NCBI GenBank assembly: GCA_036571765.1
Contig: BROE01000020.1
Span: 8,616,434-8,680,433 of the forward strand
Direction: 5' to 3'
DNA: 64,000 bases
From: Plecoglossus altivelis
Lineage: Eukaryota > Chordata > Actinopteri > Osmeriformes > Plecoglossidae
Shown one piece after another: positions 38,801 through 51,700 of the stretch. Within the stretch, counting starts at the first letter, position 1, and the number at the start of each line of letters is the position of its first letter. The position numbers and the translations under genes are program-made. The notes under the pieces were generated by a model, which was not told the DNA's origin, searched no databases, and saw only the letters and a list, made by a program, of their open reading frames with translations.

Positions 38801-41145
38801 TAGAAATCTTCTAACACGTTGAGGATGCAGCGGCGGTCCCAGTCATCAGTCACACGCCCGCCATAGTTGATTTCCCCGGCCGTGTACTTCAACACCTGGA
38901 CACCAACACCAGTTCACAGGAGGTTTAACACGCGCGCGCGCTCACACACACACACACACACGCGGTACAGGCTCAAGGATATACAGACAAATGAGAACAT
39001 TCTGACATTGGATTCTAACAAAACTGTCTAATCTTGTATTAGAGGTTTACTACAGCCCCTGGCCCGAAGACCAGCCACTTCAATTGGAAAAGTATTTGTC
39101 TGGATGGAGAGGAGACATGAGCGAGGACATAAAGACAGTTTCAAATGGCAAATTGTTTGAGTAAATGTAAGCAGCCCTTTGTTGAGATATGGGAAAACTA
39201 AACATATAAAAGAAGAAAAGGATAAATCACCAAGACAGTATGAGGGAGTCTCCCACCTTGTAGGGAATGTCTTGGTACTCGTCCAGGAACATCTTGAGCT
39301 GGCTGATGCAAATCCGGAGGTCTCCATCAGTGAACTCGTACGGGATGTTGAAGCCAAGCGGGCCAAACTTCCTGCGCTCTATGGCATTTCCGTGGAACAG
39401 GCACAGGGACAGGAGCAGGCACTTAAACTGTGCAGTCTAGCCCACAGGAGAGGAGGGGAGAGGGTGAGGCAGAGAGGAGGAGGAGAAGGTGCTGCTGCTT
39501 CTACATATTCAACATGGTTCTCAGAAAGACAAATCTGAAGATCCTCCTGCCATGGATCGACGTAAAGAGCCGATGGGAGTCTAAGACAGCGTGTGCTGCT
39601 GTCATCTGTGAATGGCGACTGAGCTGAGGAATATGGGGGAGACAGAAGACAGGCGAGGAGAGAGGGGGAGAGGGAGGATGGAGCCTCCCTCACTCCCTCC
39701 TCACCTTGAAGGAGAGGAGAGGTGAAGGAGAGTTTTGGTGAGTGGGTGGGTGGGAGCCACACAGACCTTGGAGCAGGTGATGATGAAGTCATCCGTCAGG
39801 CTCAGGTAGGTCTTCAGCAGGTTGGCCTTGATGCCCCTGGGTGGCTCGATGGTCATCTTAGAGCCGTTCTGCAGGATGGCCACGGGGAACTTGTTGCTGG
39901 GCAGGCTGGTGAGCCACATACGGAAGTCCCTGTGTACCTAGTGAGAGGAGGAGAAAACACTTAGGGTGACATGGTTCCAAGGTAAGAGTGAAGGGTCGTT
40001 CAGCATCGGACCTTTGTCCCGTACCTTATCTGGGTCGATGTTCTCGATGAGTCTCTCCAGGGAGGGCATCCAGCTGGGGGCCAGGTGGCAGTTCTGGAAG
40101 AACACCCACTTCCCTCTCTCCATGGCACTATGCATGAGAGCCTCAGCCCAGGGACCCTGGGAGGGAACAGTACAGAATGGGATGGCCACATGGAGGTCTC
40201 CACAGAGCTATGACTAAACAGCACATCAACACAGTCTGAAAGAGACATAGGACCTGGTGTTCCACACTCTGCTCAAAATACACCCAGTAATTAGCACTGA
40301 GGTGTCGAAAATGGGCTTTTCTTAGCAGGACAAATGAGAGTGACCTCATTATATGAATAACGGTTTTCAGGTTTTCCATCAGGGTGTGAGAAGGGGGGGG
40401 TGGGAAGTGAGACTGCCGTTATCTCCTGGTCCTCACCTGGCCCTGGCCCAGCGAGATGGAGCTCATCTTCTTGGAGAACTTCATCACGTCAGCAAACTTG
40501 TACAGGTCAGCAGCAGGATCCGTCCCAGGGGAGAGGACGAAGATGAGCGGCGTGGAGGGGGACGACTCCTTGAAGACCACCGACAGATCTGATGTCTGGG
40601 GCGAGAAGTGCCAGGGTGGAGAAGAAGAACGGGCAAGTCAGGCCCATCAGTGAGAGAGGGAGAACCATGAGAACCGGTAGAACTATGCAATCCTCAACCC
40701 CCAAATGTCCTGCTGATGACGGGCTGTTTGCTTTGGATAAAAGCTACACTGCATTTCTGATGCATTTGGCAGGTGCTTTTCTCCAAAGCGACAAGCAAAC
40801 AGTGCGTGTGGGTGCACATCAGGGTGAGCATCAACTGAAAATAGATTGATATTCGCAGCATTAGAAAGAGCCAATTAGGTTTGAAGTGAGTGAGTCTCTT
40901 GGAGAGGACGAGACTGATCGAAGCCCCGTGTGGGGGGGGCCTGTGCTCTGCGTTCACACCTGCGGCTCGATGAAGCGCTGGCCAAGGTGAGCAGCCACAA
41001 AGTCCTGCAGGCCGTGAGTGAGGCGGTCAGCCCTCAGACAGCGCAGCAACAGTAGCTTCTGGAAGGAGTCCAGGGTTGCGTTTAGTTTTCCTGGGAGAGG
41101 CTCCCTATAAACCCCCACAGCCACACACACACGCACGCACACACA

Positions 41146-41177
<32 letters not shown>

Positions 41178-42672
41178 CACGTCAACCAAAGCCAAATACG
41201 TGTAAAGACAGTGTAAATTGTCTGTAAAATAAGTATGTATCTGACTTCCCCCTCAGGGGAGGCCCTCAGGCTGCAATAGGATAAGCAGTGTTGGGAGGGG
41301 GAGAGAAAGGGGCTTGGGAGACACACCTGTGGGGCTCGTTGCTGTCAAAGATGGTCTTGAAGCCCTGGATGTGTTGGGAGAAGCACTCAGGGACGTTGCT
41401 GAAGGTGGGCAGAGCAGACAGAGCCAGGATGTCCTGCCAGGCTCGCACAGACAGCCAGCTCACTGCTGGGTTAGGCAGCTGCTGTTGGGGCATCCCTCCA
41501 GACAGCAGGTACCTCCACTCAGCCTAGCGCGTGCACACACACACACACACAACACACACACAGGGTATAAACACAGGCCAAATCAGAACCAGCACAACCC
41601 GCTTTTATATCGGCACTATAGAAGAGCCGGAGATAGTTCAGGGCAGGAAGGTCGAAGAGGGCGAAGCTCCTCACCATGTCTATTTTGTCATCGTTCATCA
41701 TGATTCGAGCGCACAGGAGGAAGGCGAACATGAGCTTGTGCTTCTCAAACAAGCTACGGCAAACGTTGCTGTACAGGCTGAAGGTGAAGTAGTCGTTGAT
41801 GTTGATGATTCTCTGAGCCACCGTGTCTGGGAGGGACACAGGGAGGCCAGCAGAGTCGTGAGCTTGACAGACGCACATCTCATATCTGTTGTATTCGTAT
41901 TTTTAGCAGATGCTTTTCTCCAAAGAGATGCACAAAGCACAAGTGTAAATAAGAACAGTAGAGGAACGAGGCTCAGACGTGTAGTTCTAGTAGTGTTTCA
42001 GTGGTCAGAGTCAAGAAATGTTGTCTGTAATTACAAGCCAAGGATAATAGTGTCCTATTTTGTCTAAACGTTCAAGTGTTGTAGTTTTATGTATCCAATC
42101 AATTTGTGCGACCGTGTTGTCTCTACCTGCCCTGTCGGAGTTAGCGATGCCAGACAGGAAGATGCCCAGGAACCACTCCAGGGAGTACTGGTACATGGGG
42201 TCCACGTTAGACAGGTCCGACACACAGAAGAAGAGGATCTGAGTGCGCACCGCCACAGGGACGTACTCCAGACGGGTGGCATCAATGTCCCGCTCCGTCT
42301 CCTCGGCAACCTTCACTTTGGCCTGGAGGAGACATCAGCTTGTTACAGAGCCATGAACACACCTGGCTGAATACAACCATGATTTCAGGTTGAGATGACC
42401 AATATAACTGAATAGTCACTGCGACACTGACCGTGATCTCCTGGGCTTTGACTTTGGAGGCCCCCAGCACTCGGATGAGCTCCTCGTCATCCACAGGGTT
42501 CCCCTCGGATGAGCTGAGGCGGAACAGGATCTGGTCCTCAATCTCCTTCAACTCCAGCTTCATACGGGCGTTACTCACAATCAGCTGGTTCTTTGCCTCC
42601 TCCAGGTCAGGTCTCTCTTCAGCCACCACCCGGCCCAGCAGCTGGTCCTCCAAGCCACTACACAAGACCAGG

Positions 42673-42704
<32 letters not shown>

Positions 42705-45700
42705 GCCACATACATATACACAGCCACACACATGCACACAGCCACACAAATATAGCATCACGCAGCCACACATATACGCACACACAGCCACACGAACATC
42801 ATCACATGCACAGATACACATGACAAAGGTCAAAGTCTGGGTTCAGTTCAAATGAAAGAGGACACTTCTGGTGCTGGGTTTTGGGTGAGCATGGACAGGG
42901 AGGTGGTGACATCTTGTGAGCAGGCTGCGTACCTGGGGGACAGGGTGAAGTTAATGAGGGTGACCTTGGTGGAGATCTCAGGGGAGTAGTGTGGGTTGGG
43001 CAGCTTAGTGGTGATATACATCTTGAAGTCATCGTGGTAGGGAATGATAGCATCTCCCAGCTTCAGAACTGTGCTGCCTTGCTGCTTGAACGTCTGAGGG
43101 GAGAGAGTCACGTCAAGCAGATAGGGAAGTTCTCTTGACCATGACAAGTTCACCCGGTTTAAAAGGTTCTAGCGGGTCGGTTCTAGGAATCAACCTGTCG
43201 CTGCAGAACCGGCTCCAGAGCAGGGTCCAGCTCCTCCCCTACATTCTCCAGCAGGCAAGGCTTCCCAAAGCGGATTGCGTTCTCCAAACTCCTCAGGAAG
43301 TCCCGGTCGCTCAGTTTCATCACATCCAATCCATTTTCCCGCTCCTGAGAGACAGGAACACATGGCAAGAGTGACTGTGACCTGTCCTCACCTAACCTAG
43401 CCAGTAGCCAGTAGCCAGTAACAGGATAACATCAAAACTATTCTGATTCACAGAACTACATCCATGGATTACACACAACCTAACGGAATTTTAGAGGCAT
43501 AATTTGCGTGTGGCTCTGGATCAAAGAGTCCTCTAAATGAAAAAAAAACGGAGATACAGCGATGTTTGGTTTAGCTTGCTAGCTCCATCTGTAGGCAGAG
43601 TGAGAGTGGTGCAACGAAGGAGAGATAGAAGAGGTTTGTACCATGTTCTTGACCCACTTGTTGGCCTGTCCCTGAGGGTCGATAAACAGAGGCCAGCGTT
43701 TGGAGTACTGAGTGATCACACCATTCTCCACTGACAGACTGTCCTTGGGTAAGCCGGTAATCTAATTCCAAGGAAACAAGGAATCCCACACACTTATCTC
43801 CACAGAAACTGTCATGCAGCATGTGTGTGTATTGTTTATATTGTTTACATATCCTGCACACCTTCCCAAGGAAAATGGGAAATACATTCAAAGCACATTC
43901 AGTCCTTCATTTACAAAATAATGTTAGTATCCAGGTGCACTTACCTCAAATCTTCGCCCACACTAGTGGAAACACCCCGAATGAACACACACACACACAC
44001 ATACACATAGGAGACAGATGACACTGTGTTGTGTGTCCGGAGGTTCTGACCTGCCAGGAGCGGATTTTGACCTTGTCCCCCAGGGTGCTGATGAGGTTGG
44101 GATCCTTGGTGTGTGGAACACCAAGCTGTTTAAAACCTTGCAGCCACTCGTCTGCCATGGAGGTCCTGTACTCCCCCTCACAGACACACACGAAGAAACA
44201 TAAGAACACACACACACACACAAACACCCAACAGCCAGGTCTCAAAGTTCACGTCATCTTGTCGTCCCGAGGACAGTGAATAAGATGTATAGGACGGTTC
44301 AACACAGACTAGATGTATAGGACGGTTCAACACAGACTAGATGTATGGGACGATTCAACACAGACTAGATGTCTGGGATGGTTCAACACAGACTAGATGT
44401 CTTAGGGTGGTTCAACACAGACTAGATGTCTTAGGGTGGTTCAACACAGACTAGATGTCTGGGACAGTTCAACACAGACTAGATGTCTAGGACGGTTCAA
44501 CACACAGTTTGGGACGTCTACAGGATGATAGACCATAACAATATAAAATGTATACGCCAGTGGTTTAAATATATCATCCCATTTAGCTCTAGCGTCATAA
44601 ATGCACACATGGAAGAGTGAACTGAATTCTCCAGAACACCGTTATCGGTCGTTCAACCACTTTCAAAAGAGTAATGTCAAGTTTGACGATGCTCAAGACA
44701 TAGAGCGACTGCACACATGGGTGTCGCCAGGGCAACAGCCACTTACAGTGAACGGCCCCAGATAGGCCACGTATCCTGCTGCCAGCAGCACATCCCCTGA
44801 TACGTTATTGACCATGTACTCCAGGTGCTGCACCGTCTCCTTCCAGCGCACCTTCTCATCTGCCAAGCCTCCGATCAGCTAAACACACACAAACACAGAG
44901 CCAGAACGTCATCAGCAACTTCCAACAAGCGACGACAGACAACCCTCACGAGTGAGACAGGAGCAGGAGGCAGTCTAAGAGGACGCGGCGTCTGACCTTG
45001 TCTGCGCGGACCAGACGACACTCGCACAGCTGGCACTTGGTGCCCAGCTCGTCCCTCTTGGCCAAGCAGTCGTGGTACTTGGCCTGCAGGGTGGCGATGC
45101 CCTCCTCCACTTTGCTGAGCTTCTCTTTAGCGTCGTCCAGGATGAGCTGTGTCGCAGCCAAGTCCTCTGATGCCTCTTGAAGGGCTTGCTGCTCAGACGC
45201 GCCCGCACGCACACACGCACGCACACACACACGCACGCATGCACGCACACACGCAAGCGCACGCACACACACACAAGACAGTATTTGTCAGTAAGTAACT
45301 AATAATGTAAAACGTGAACTATGTAGGATGCGATCAAACATCCAGTCAAAGGCTTACCCTTTTCGGCTCTACACCTTTGGCCACAAAATGGTACACATGC
45401 ATGGCTCGCACCCACTGACAGATGGAGGTGCAGGCTTTGGATACTTTGGCTATGTTGGCTGGCTGGAACTCTTCATTATCAATGTATGGCTGAATTAATT
45501 TGATGACAGTATCTGGAATGTTTTCCTTACGTAGGTAAGAGAAAGAGAAGAGGGTGTCAGTGTGGAATACATATTCAGATTAGAGTTATTAACTAATTGT
45601 TTCATTTCAACACTTTCTACCTTGTCAAATTTGAAAAGGCCCTCCAGGAACTTGCCAGGGTCCTGCAACAGGCCCTTCCCAGACTCCCAGTAGTCATCCA

Positions 45701-48700
45701 CCTTGGTACCTGGCTTCTCCCCAGCCACCTTCTTGGGTTTAATGCCCTTCATGATGCACACTGCCTCCACAACCAGCTTCACCCCATTAGGAGGACGCTG
45801 CATAGCTCGCACCTACAAATCCCCCCCCCCCTGTTACAAGACCAGCTACCAAGCCACATAGCACATCTGTAACTGTTCATTTAAAACCAGGGGTATTCCT
45901 CCATCTCACCACATGCACCTAAACACTCCTGGTGTTAAACGGCAGAGTTGTTGGCGATAGGACTCTAGCGCACAGCTGCATAGAAGAGGTGGTTACCTCT
46001 ACGACGTCGTTCTTGTTGAGAGACTTGAGGCTGGTTAGAGCAGCATCCAGAGCAGGCAGAGCAGCGTCTAGGTCTTTCTGGGCGTCAGTAGCGATCTCCT
46101 GAGCAACACGGGCCTTCTCCGAGGCCTTGGCTTCCTCCGCCTGCACGGCCGTACGGGTCTCCTCTGCCACCACTGTGTCTTCCTAGCAACGCCCACGGCG
46201 ACAAGGTGTCAGAGCGCACGGTTGAGGAGGGCTGGTGTTGCCCGGTCTGACTGGATGCGGTGGAGGTGTGGAGCTGGTTGCTAGGGGGGGTACCTTGATC
46301 TTCTCCATGGTGATCACTGTGTCCTTGGCAGCTTCCTCCAGCAGCGGTCTCATGGTCTCCAGCTCCTCCTGCATCTTACTCACGTCCTCGGCTGTCCTCA
46401 GGAGCTACACACACACAAACACACACACACACACACACACACAGGGAGTTGGAAGTTGTCTCTGGTTAATGGAAGCCACTACATAGGTCTGTTAGCTGTA
46501 CCTTGTCCAGGCCGGTCTTCATACGCTGCCGGGCGCTGTGCAGCTCCTGCTTCTTGCCTCCGATGAGAGAAGAGAAGATGATCAGCAGCTCCAGGTAGCT
46601 CTTGGGTGTGACGTAGTTGTAGCGGGACAGCTCAGCCAGGTACTGGTGACACCTCCTGGCCACCATTTGGTGGATCTCCACACACATCAACGTCTTGGAA
46701 CAAACACACAGGTAAGAAAATCCATTCCCCTGCATCAGGCACCCAACCACACGCGTCTCCCCTGCTCCAAACGCACACACACACACACACAGTCCTTACC
46801 AGGCCTCTCATAGCAGTGGGGCTGGCCTCCAGCTCTGGAAGCTCACTAAGGAAGGAGGAAGCTACTGACTGCAGGGCCTCTTCTGGCCAGGCGCTGAACC
46901 AGTCTAGAGTGCAGCAGGTCACCAGGGAGGGGAACTGCCTCAACCGTGCCCGGAACACCTCCCCTATAGGGCTGTGGAGGGAGGGAGGGAGGGAGGGAGG
47001 TAGGGAGAGGAAAGGATGGGCGAGGAAGGAGGAAGGAGATAGGAGAGGGCAATGCCAGGAGAGGGAAGGCAGAATAAGACAGAAGGATAGTTATGAATGA
47101 AAAATCACTCAACAAAGTGCTTACAGCATATGAAAGAGACCTAGATCCTTTGCTCATAGTACGATGCCAGGACTTGGAAGTTAGCAGACCTCATACAGAG
47201 CACGGTGTGGATGTTGCAGCGGACCCTCTTGGTGTAAGCCGCCATCAGGTTAGCCTTGGTGGGCTGCTGACCCAGGTCCTGCACCACAGGCTTCATGGCT
47301 GTGAGGATGCTCTCCTGCTCGTCCACTGCATACAGGTTGGGGACGTCCCCTGAGTTCAGGATGTTGTTCACGTCCTCCAGGAACGACTCGCTCTTAATCT
47401 GGACGCAAACGCACGACACGGATGAGTGGCAGAGCCGAGGGCCAGCCGGGACAGTGAGACCGGGCCAGGCCAGTTACCTGTGTATCCACAAACAGGAAGG
47501 TGATCTGGACGTTCTGCAGGCCAGCCTTTAGCATGATGCTCTTGATGTCCTCCTTCCACTCGGCCAGGCCGTAGTTCTTGGAGAGCTCGATCTGGAAGCA
47601 CTCGTAGTCTGAACTGTGGTGGACAGACAGAGAGGGACCCTGAGAATGAACCTTGGACAGGTACAGCCGATAAAGGTGCCAGTCTGGAATGGTCACTGAG
47701 CGCGGTGAGTAGCGCGCCTCACATGTGAGTAGCCAGCTTGGTGAGAGACTGGCGCCCGCTGCCCCCCACCCCCAGCAGCAGGGCGTTGCCCAGGGGCTGG
47801 CGCAGGATGCGGCTGATGCGACACACGTGCTGGACGGCGTCCATGAAGAGCACCAGCTTCATCTTGGTGGTACTGATCTGGTTGTAATCCTCCATGTACT
47901 CCTCCATGACCCTGGACAGCTGCTCCGCAAAATCAGACATGGGGGGGGGGGTCCTCAATGAGCTGGTAGACTCTGTTGTCTGTCCCGGGGATCATGAAGT
48001 CTCCGAACATGACAGGCTGGGAGGGCACGACTTCCTCAAAGCTGCAGCCAAACTCCTGGATGCGAGCCTGCAGCAGCTGGTCAAACCAGTCCCTGTCTTC
48101 TTTATTGACCAGGCGGTCCTGGAACACCCGGCAGCTCTCGTGGTACCACAGCTGCAGAAGGTGCACCTTGTCCTGGATATGGACACAGACGCAGCCTCGT
48201 CAGACCCACGTACCTGGCAGTGTGCCTAATCCACATGCTCCGTGTCTAACAATAGTTCCTTTGATAGCTCTGATGAAGCTGGATTTCTAGGGAGTCCGGT
48301 ACCTCAGTCTTGGTGGCCTCAGCCATCAGGATGCCTTGGAAGACCTTGGAGAGGTCTCTGAGGTTGAAGGTGTAGTGGGACTTGGCTGGAGTGGGGAGCA
48401 GCTGGGAGGTGATGGTGGCGTAGACGAGGATGGTGGCGTCCACCAGGGGCTCATTCAGAGGCTGGATCTCTGGGACAGGTTCTGTTGGAGGCCAGCAAGA
48501 CATTGAGAAGACACCTTTCCTTTGAGCCCTTCCCTTTGTGAAGGTATGGAAATGTTAACATATTCGATTCCAAAATGCTTTTACTGCCCAAAAAATAGAG
48601 TGTGTCTCAGATAATGATGAATAGTTAACGTCTGTCTATGTGCTTTTATCTTCTGTCTCTTCCTCATCTGCCCTCATCCTCTTTGCTTCTGACTGACTTA

Positions 48701-51700
48701 CTGCCTGGTTCTTTTTTACTCATATTTCCATCTGCGAAACAACAAAAACTCGAGTTAGAGAACAACCTCCACCTCAGCAAGCGGGCCCATCCACAGCATC
48801 ATGAACCACCGCTGCAACAAGCCACCTTCATCATCTCTACAACCAAATTCCATGGACACATTCATGTTGGCTTCCGACTTACCCATCCAGCTTCCCAGAA
48901 TAGTGGAGAAGATTTTCTTCTTACTGGCATCCTCCATCTCAGTGAAGGAGAGGAAGTTAAAATGTCGACTGAAGCGCTGAGTGATGGGGTTTCTCCCTCC
49001 TCCAGGGGGACCCATAGCACAGGCAAAGTTGATGTCCACCAAGTTCTTGAAGGTTCCTGAAGAGCAGAGCGAGGAAGATGAACGAGGGAAATTAAAAAGT
49101 CTCATATGAAGGTATATCTTTGTGCGCCTGAGTGCCGGCACAGGGAGGGGAGGAGGAGTCCGCACCAATCTGCTTCCTGTCGTACCAGCCTCCGTGGTCC
49201 ATGAACTGCCTCAGCAGCTCTATGGGGGGCTGGGCCCCGTACGTCTCCAGCAGAGGCATGTTCAGGTCATCGATAAAGAAGATGAAGTACTTGCCAAGGG
49301 GAGGCCCAAACACCCCCTTCCGTCTAGTGAAGAAACAGGGCTCATTCTTTTAAAGCACCCCCAAAGACATGACTAGACATCACAGGTAAGAACACATTGA
49401 AATGTCCCTGTATGAGACTAAGATGAACTTGCTGGGGGGTGTACCTCTTGTCCAGCTTGCTGTCAATGTAATCTTGAGTCTGGTTGGCTGAGGTCCGAGC
49501 AGAGAACATGAGGAAGTGTGTGATGTATTCAGAGGACATGTTCTTCAGCAGCTTGTCAGACATGGTGAGGGTCTTCCCTGTGCCAGTCGGACCGATACAC
49601 AGCACCTGGTGAACACGGCCCGGCTGGATTACACCTCATCTCCACCCACATACCTCTCAAGCCAGACGCACGCAGGACGCAGCTAAGGGATGGGACAGAT
49701 AGGGTACACTCACAGGTTTCTTATTGGACAGCAGCATGTCCATCAGGAAGGACATGCGTACTGTGTCTTGGGTGGGCACGATGATGTCAGAGTAGCTTGT
49801 CTCCGGGGTGATGATCACATTCTGGGCAGACTTCATCCAGCTGACCCACTTAACCTGCCGACCAGGGCAGGAAACCACAAGTTGTCCCAAAGTACTGCAC
49901 AAATATTTTAATCAAAATCTTTACATTTTTTATTCCAGTGTGTGTTCTTTTTCCATAACTGCATTTTTGAAAACCTAACCTTTCTTCCTTTTTCTTCCTC
50001 CTCTTCATCAGTAAAGTTACTGATCCCTGCATCATCTAGCTGGTAGTCATACACCAGGCCCTCTTGTGGGAAAAGCAAGCCGATCTGCCAGACACGAATC
50101 AACACACTGATGCGGTTACAAACACACACACACAGATAAAGTTCTCCCACCTTTTGTGTAATAAACAGTACTACGCTGCGTGAGGGTTGGTCATCGTGAC
50201 CTCTGACCTTCTCCTGGGCCATCTTCCCCCGGAGCCAGATGCTGAAGCGCTGGCAGCTGGGGGCGTCTCCTGTGGCGCCAACACTCCATATCAGGGAAAA
50301 GATGAACCAGGGTTCAATCAGCTCCTTCAAACGCTCCAGCTTGTCCAGAGGAGGTGGCTTCTCACCCTGCCCAGGAACAGGACACAGAGGCATCATGGGA
50401 GGTCTTCACACGACACACTAGCGATGATACACAGCAGACTGCAGCTTGGGGCTTCCAGCTGACCTCTCGGGGGATGAAGGGTTGGAAAAAGCAGTCCAGC
50501 AGTTTCAGGAGGCTGCAGGTGAGGTTGCTGTCCATGGAGGTTATGACCTCTTTTACAGATGTCCGCACAAACTTGATGGAATCCTACAAAAACACAGATG
50601 GAATCAGAGTCTTTATGTTCTTATGTCGAGCTTGACACGCGCAAACGATTTGGTACGTTTCCCACACCCCTCTCCCTGGTCTCTGTCTGCTACCTGGAGG
50701 AACCTGGTGAAGAGGGAGTTGAGCTGCTCTGTGTAGGGCTGGATGGGTTCAGGGACTTTCCTGAGCCAGCACTCAGTGAAGGGGGTGAGTCCCAGGATGC
50801 TGGGCTCCAGGTACACCATCCCACAGCGAGACACCGTGGCTGGGGAGGCCACTGCTAGGTCCTCCACCTCAAACATCATGGTCATCACCTGGACCACACA
50901 CACACACACAGCACACAGCACACAGCAGAGTGCTGAGACCAGAGCAGACGGAATGTAGAAACGCTGTCCATCAGATGGATAAAGGTGGAGGACTGTTTCT
51001 GTTTCTTACGTCTGTGAGTTTGATGATCTCTCCAGAGCTCAGACAGAGTTTTTTGTTGTCGTCCAACACGGTGTTCATGTTCTCAATCCACACGGCGTCC
51101 ACCGGGCCGTCGAACATGTACCACTTCTTCTCCTCGTCCATGCTGCTCGTCCCTCCCCGGATGAGGGACGAGAGGATTCCATCGGTCCTGCAGGGCCCAC
51201 GGACGAGGAAGGGATTGCTCGGCGAGCGGGTGTGTTTCCACGTGAATGCTAACAACGTTGCGTTGTTGTGTAAGGTCTTACCATTCATGGGTCAACAGGT
51301 CAAACTCCCCGTACAGCTGTCCCATGGTAATGGACTTGGGGTTGAGGACATGTATGTGAACAACCTCATACACCCCACCACTGACTGACTGCTGGCCCTG
51401 CAGGGCTGTTAAGGCCGCCCCCAGGATCTCATAGCACTAACGCACCAACAGACCAAAACAAACTCTCAGAGACAAATCAACACTAAGCTGATGTTATGGG
51501 ATATTAAGAAATCAGAATGAACCCAGACCTTGGTTTTCCCCGAGCCAGACGGTCCCACCAACATCAGGCCATGTCTCACAACAGTGGTTTCATACAGCTG
51601 GATACACTTGGTGATGTATGCTACATTATCAGATGGAAGAGAGACACATGAGAAAGACACGCCACATGATCCTCTAGCACAGCCGTGGAGTATGTGTCGA

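Larger units (their letters stand above)
35898..44176 (-). other. dnah1: DNAH1 exons 58-77: AAA5, AAA6 and C-terminal domain
   Basis: Exons: 44051-44176, 43642-43761, 43195-43344, 42933-43093, 42432-42657, 42127-42322, 41675-41826, 41327-41523, 40960-41104, 40437-40595, 40025-40156, 39767-39937, 39257-39436, 38719-38895, 38384-38554, 37917-38047, 37271-37415, 36958-37164, 36578-36812, 35898-36019. Landmarks are [19 protein letters not shown] (AAA5), [20 protein letters not shown] (AAA6), [20 protein letters not shown], and the C-terminal [20 protein letters not shown], typical of dynein heavy chains. The intron after exon 74 starts with GC. The intron after exon 73 is almost all minisatellite. 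Confidence 0.93.
44747..46693 (-). other. dnah1: DNAH1 exons 51-57: stalk and microtubule-binding domain
   Basis: Exons: 46502-46693, 46294-46404, 45997-46182, 45621-45812, 45358-45525, 44997-45188, 44747-44878. They encode the two antiparallel coiled-coil arms and the microtubule-binding tip. The first arm shows [20 protein letters not shown] and [20 protein letters not shown]. The tip has [20 protein letters not shown] and [18 protein letters not shown]. The second arm has [20 protein letters not shown]. Several acceptors here sit beside (TG)n tracts, notably exon 52 and exon 56. Confidence 0.93.
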
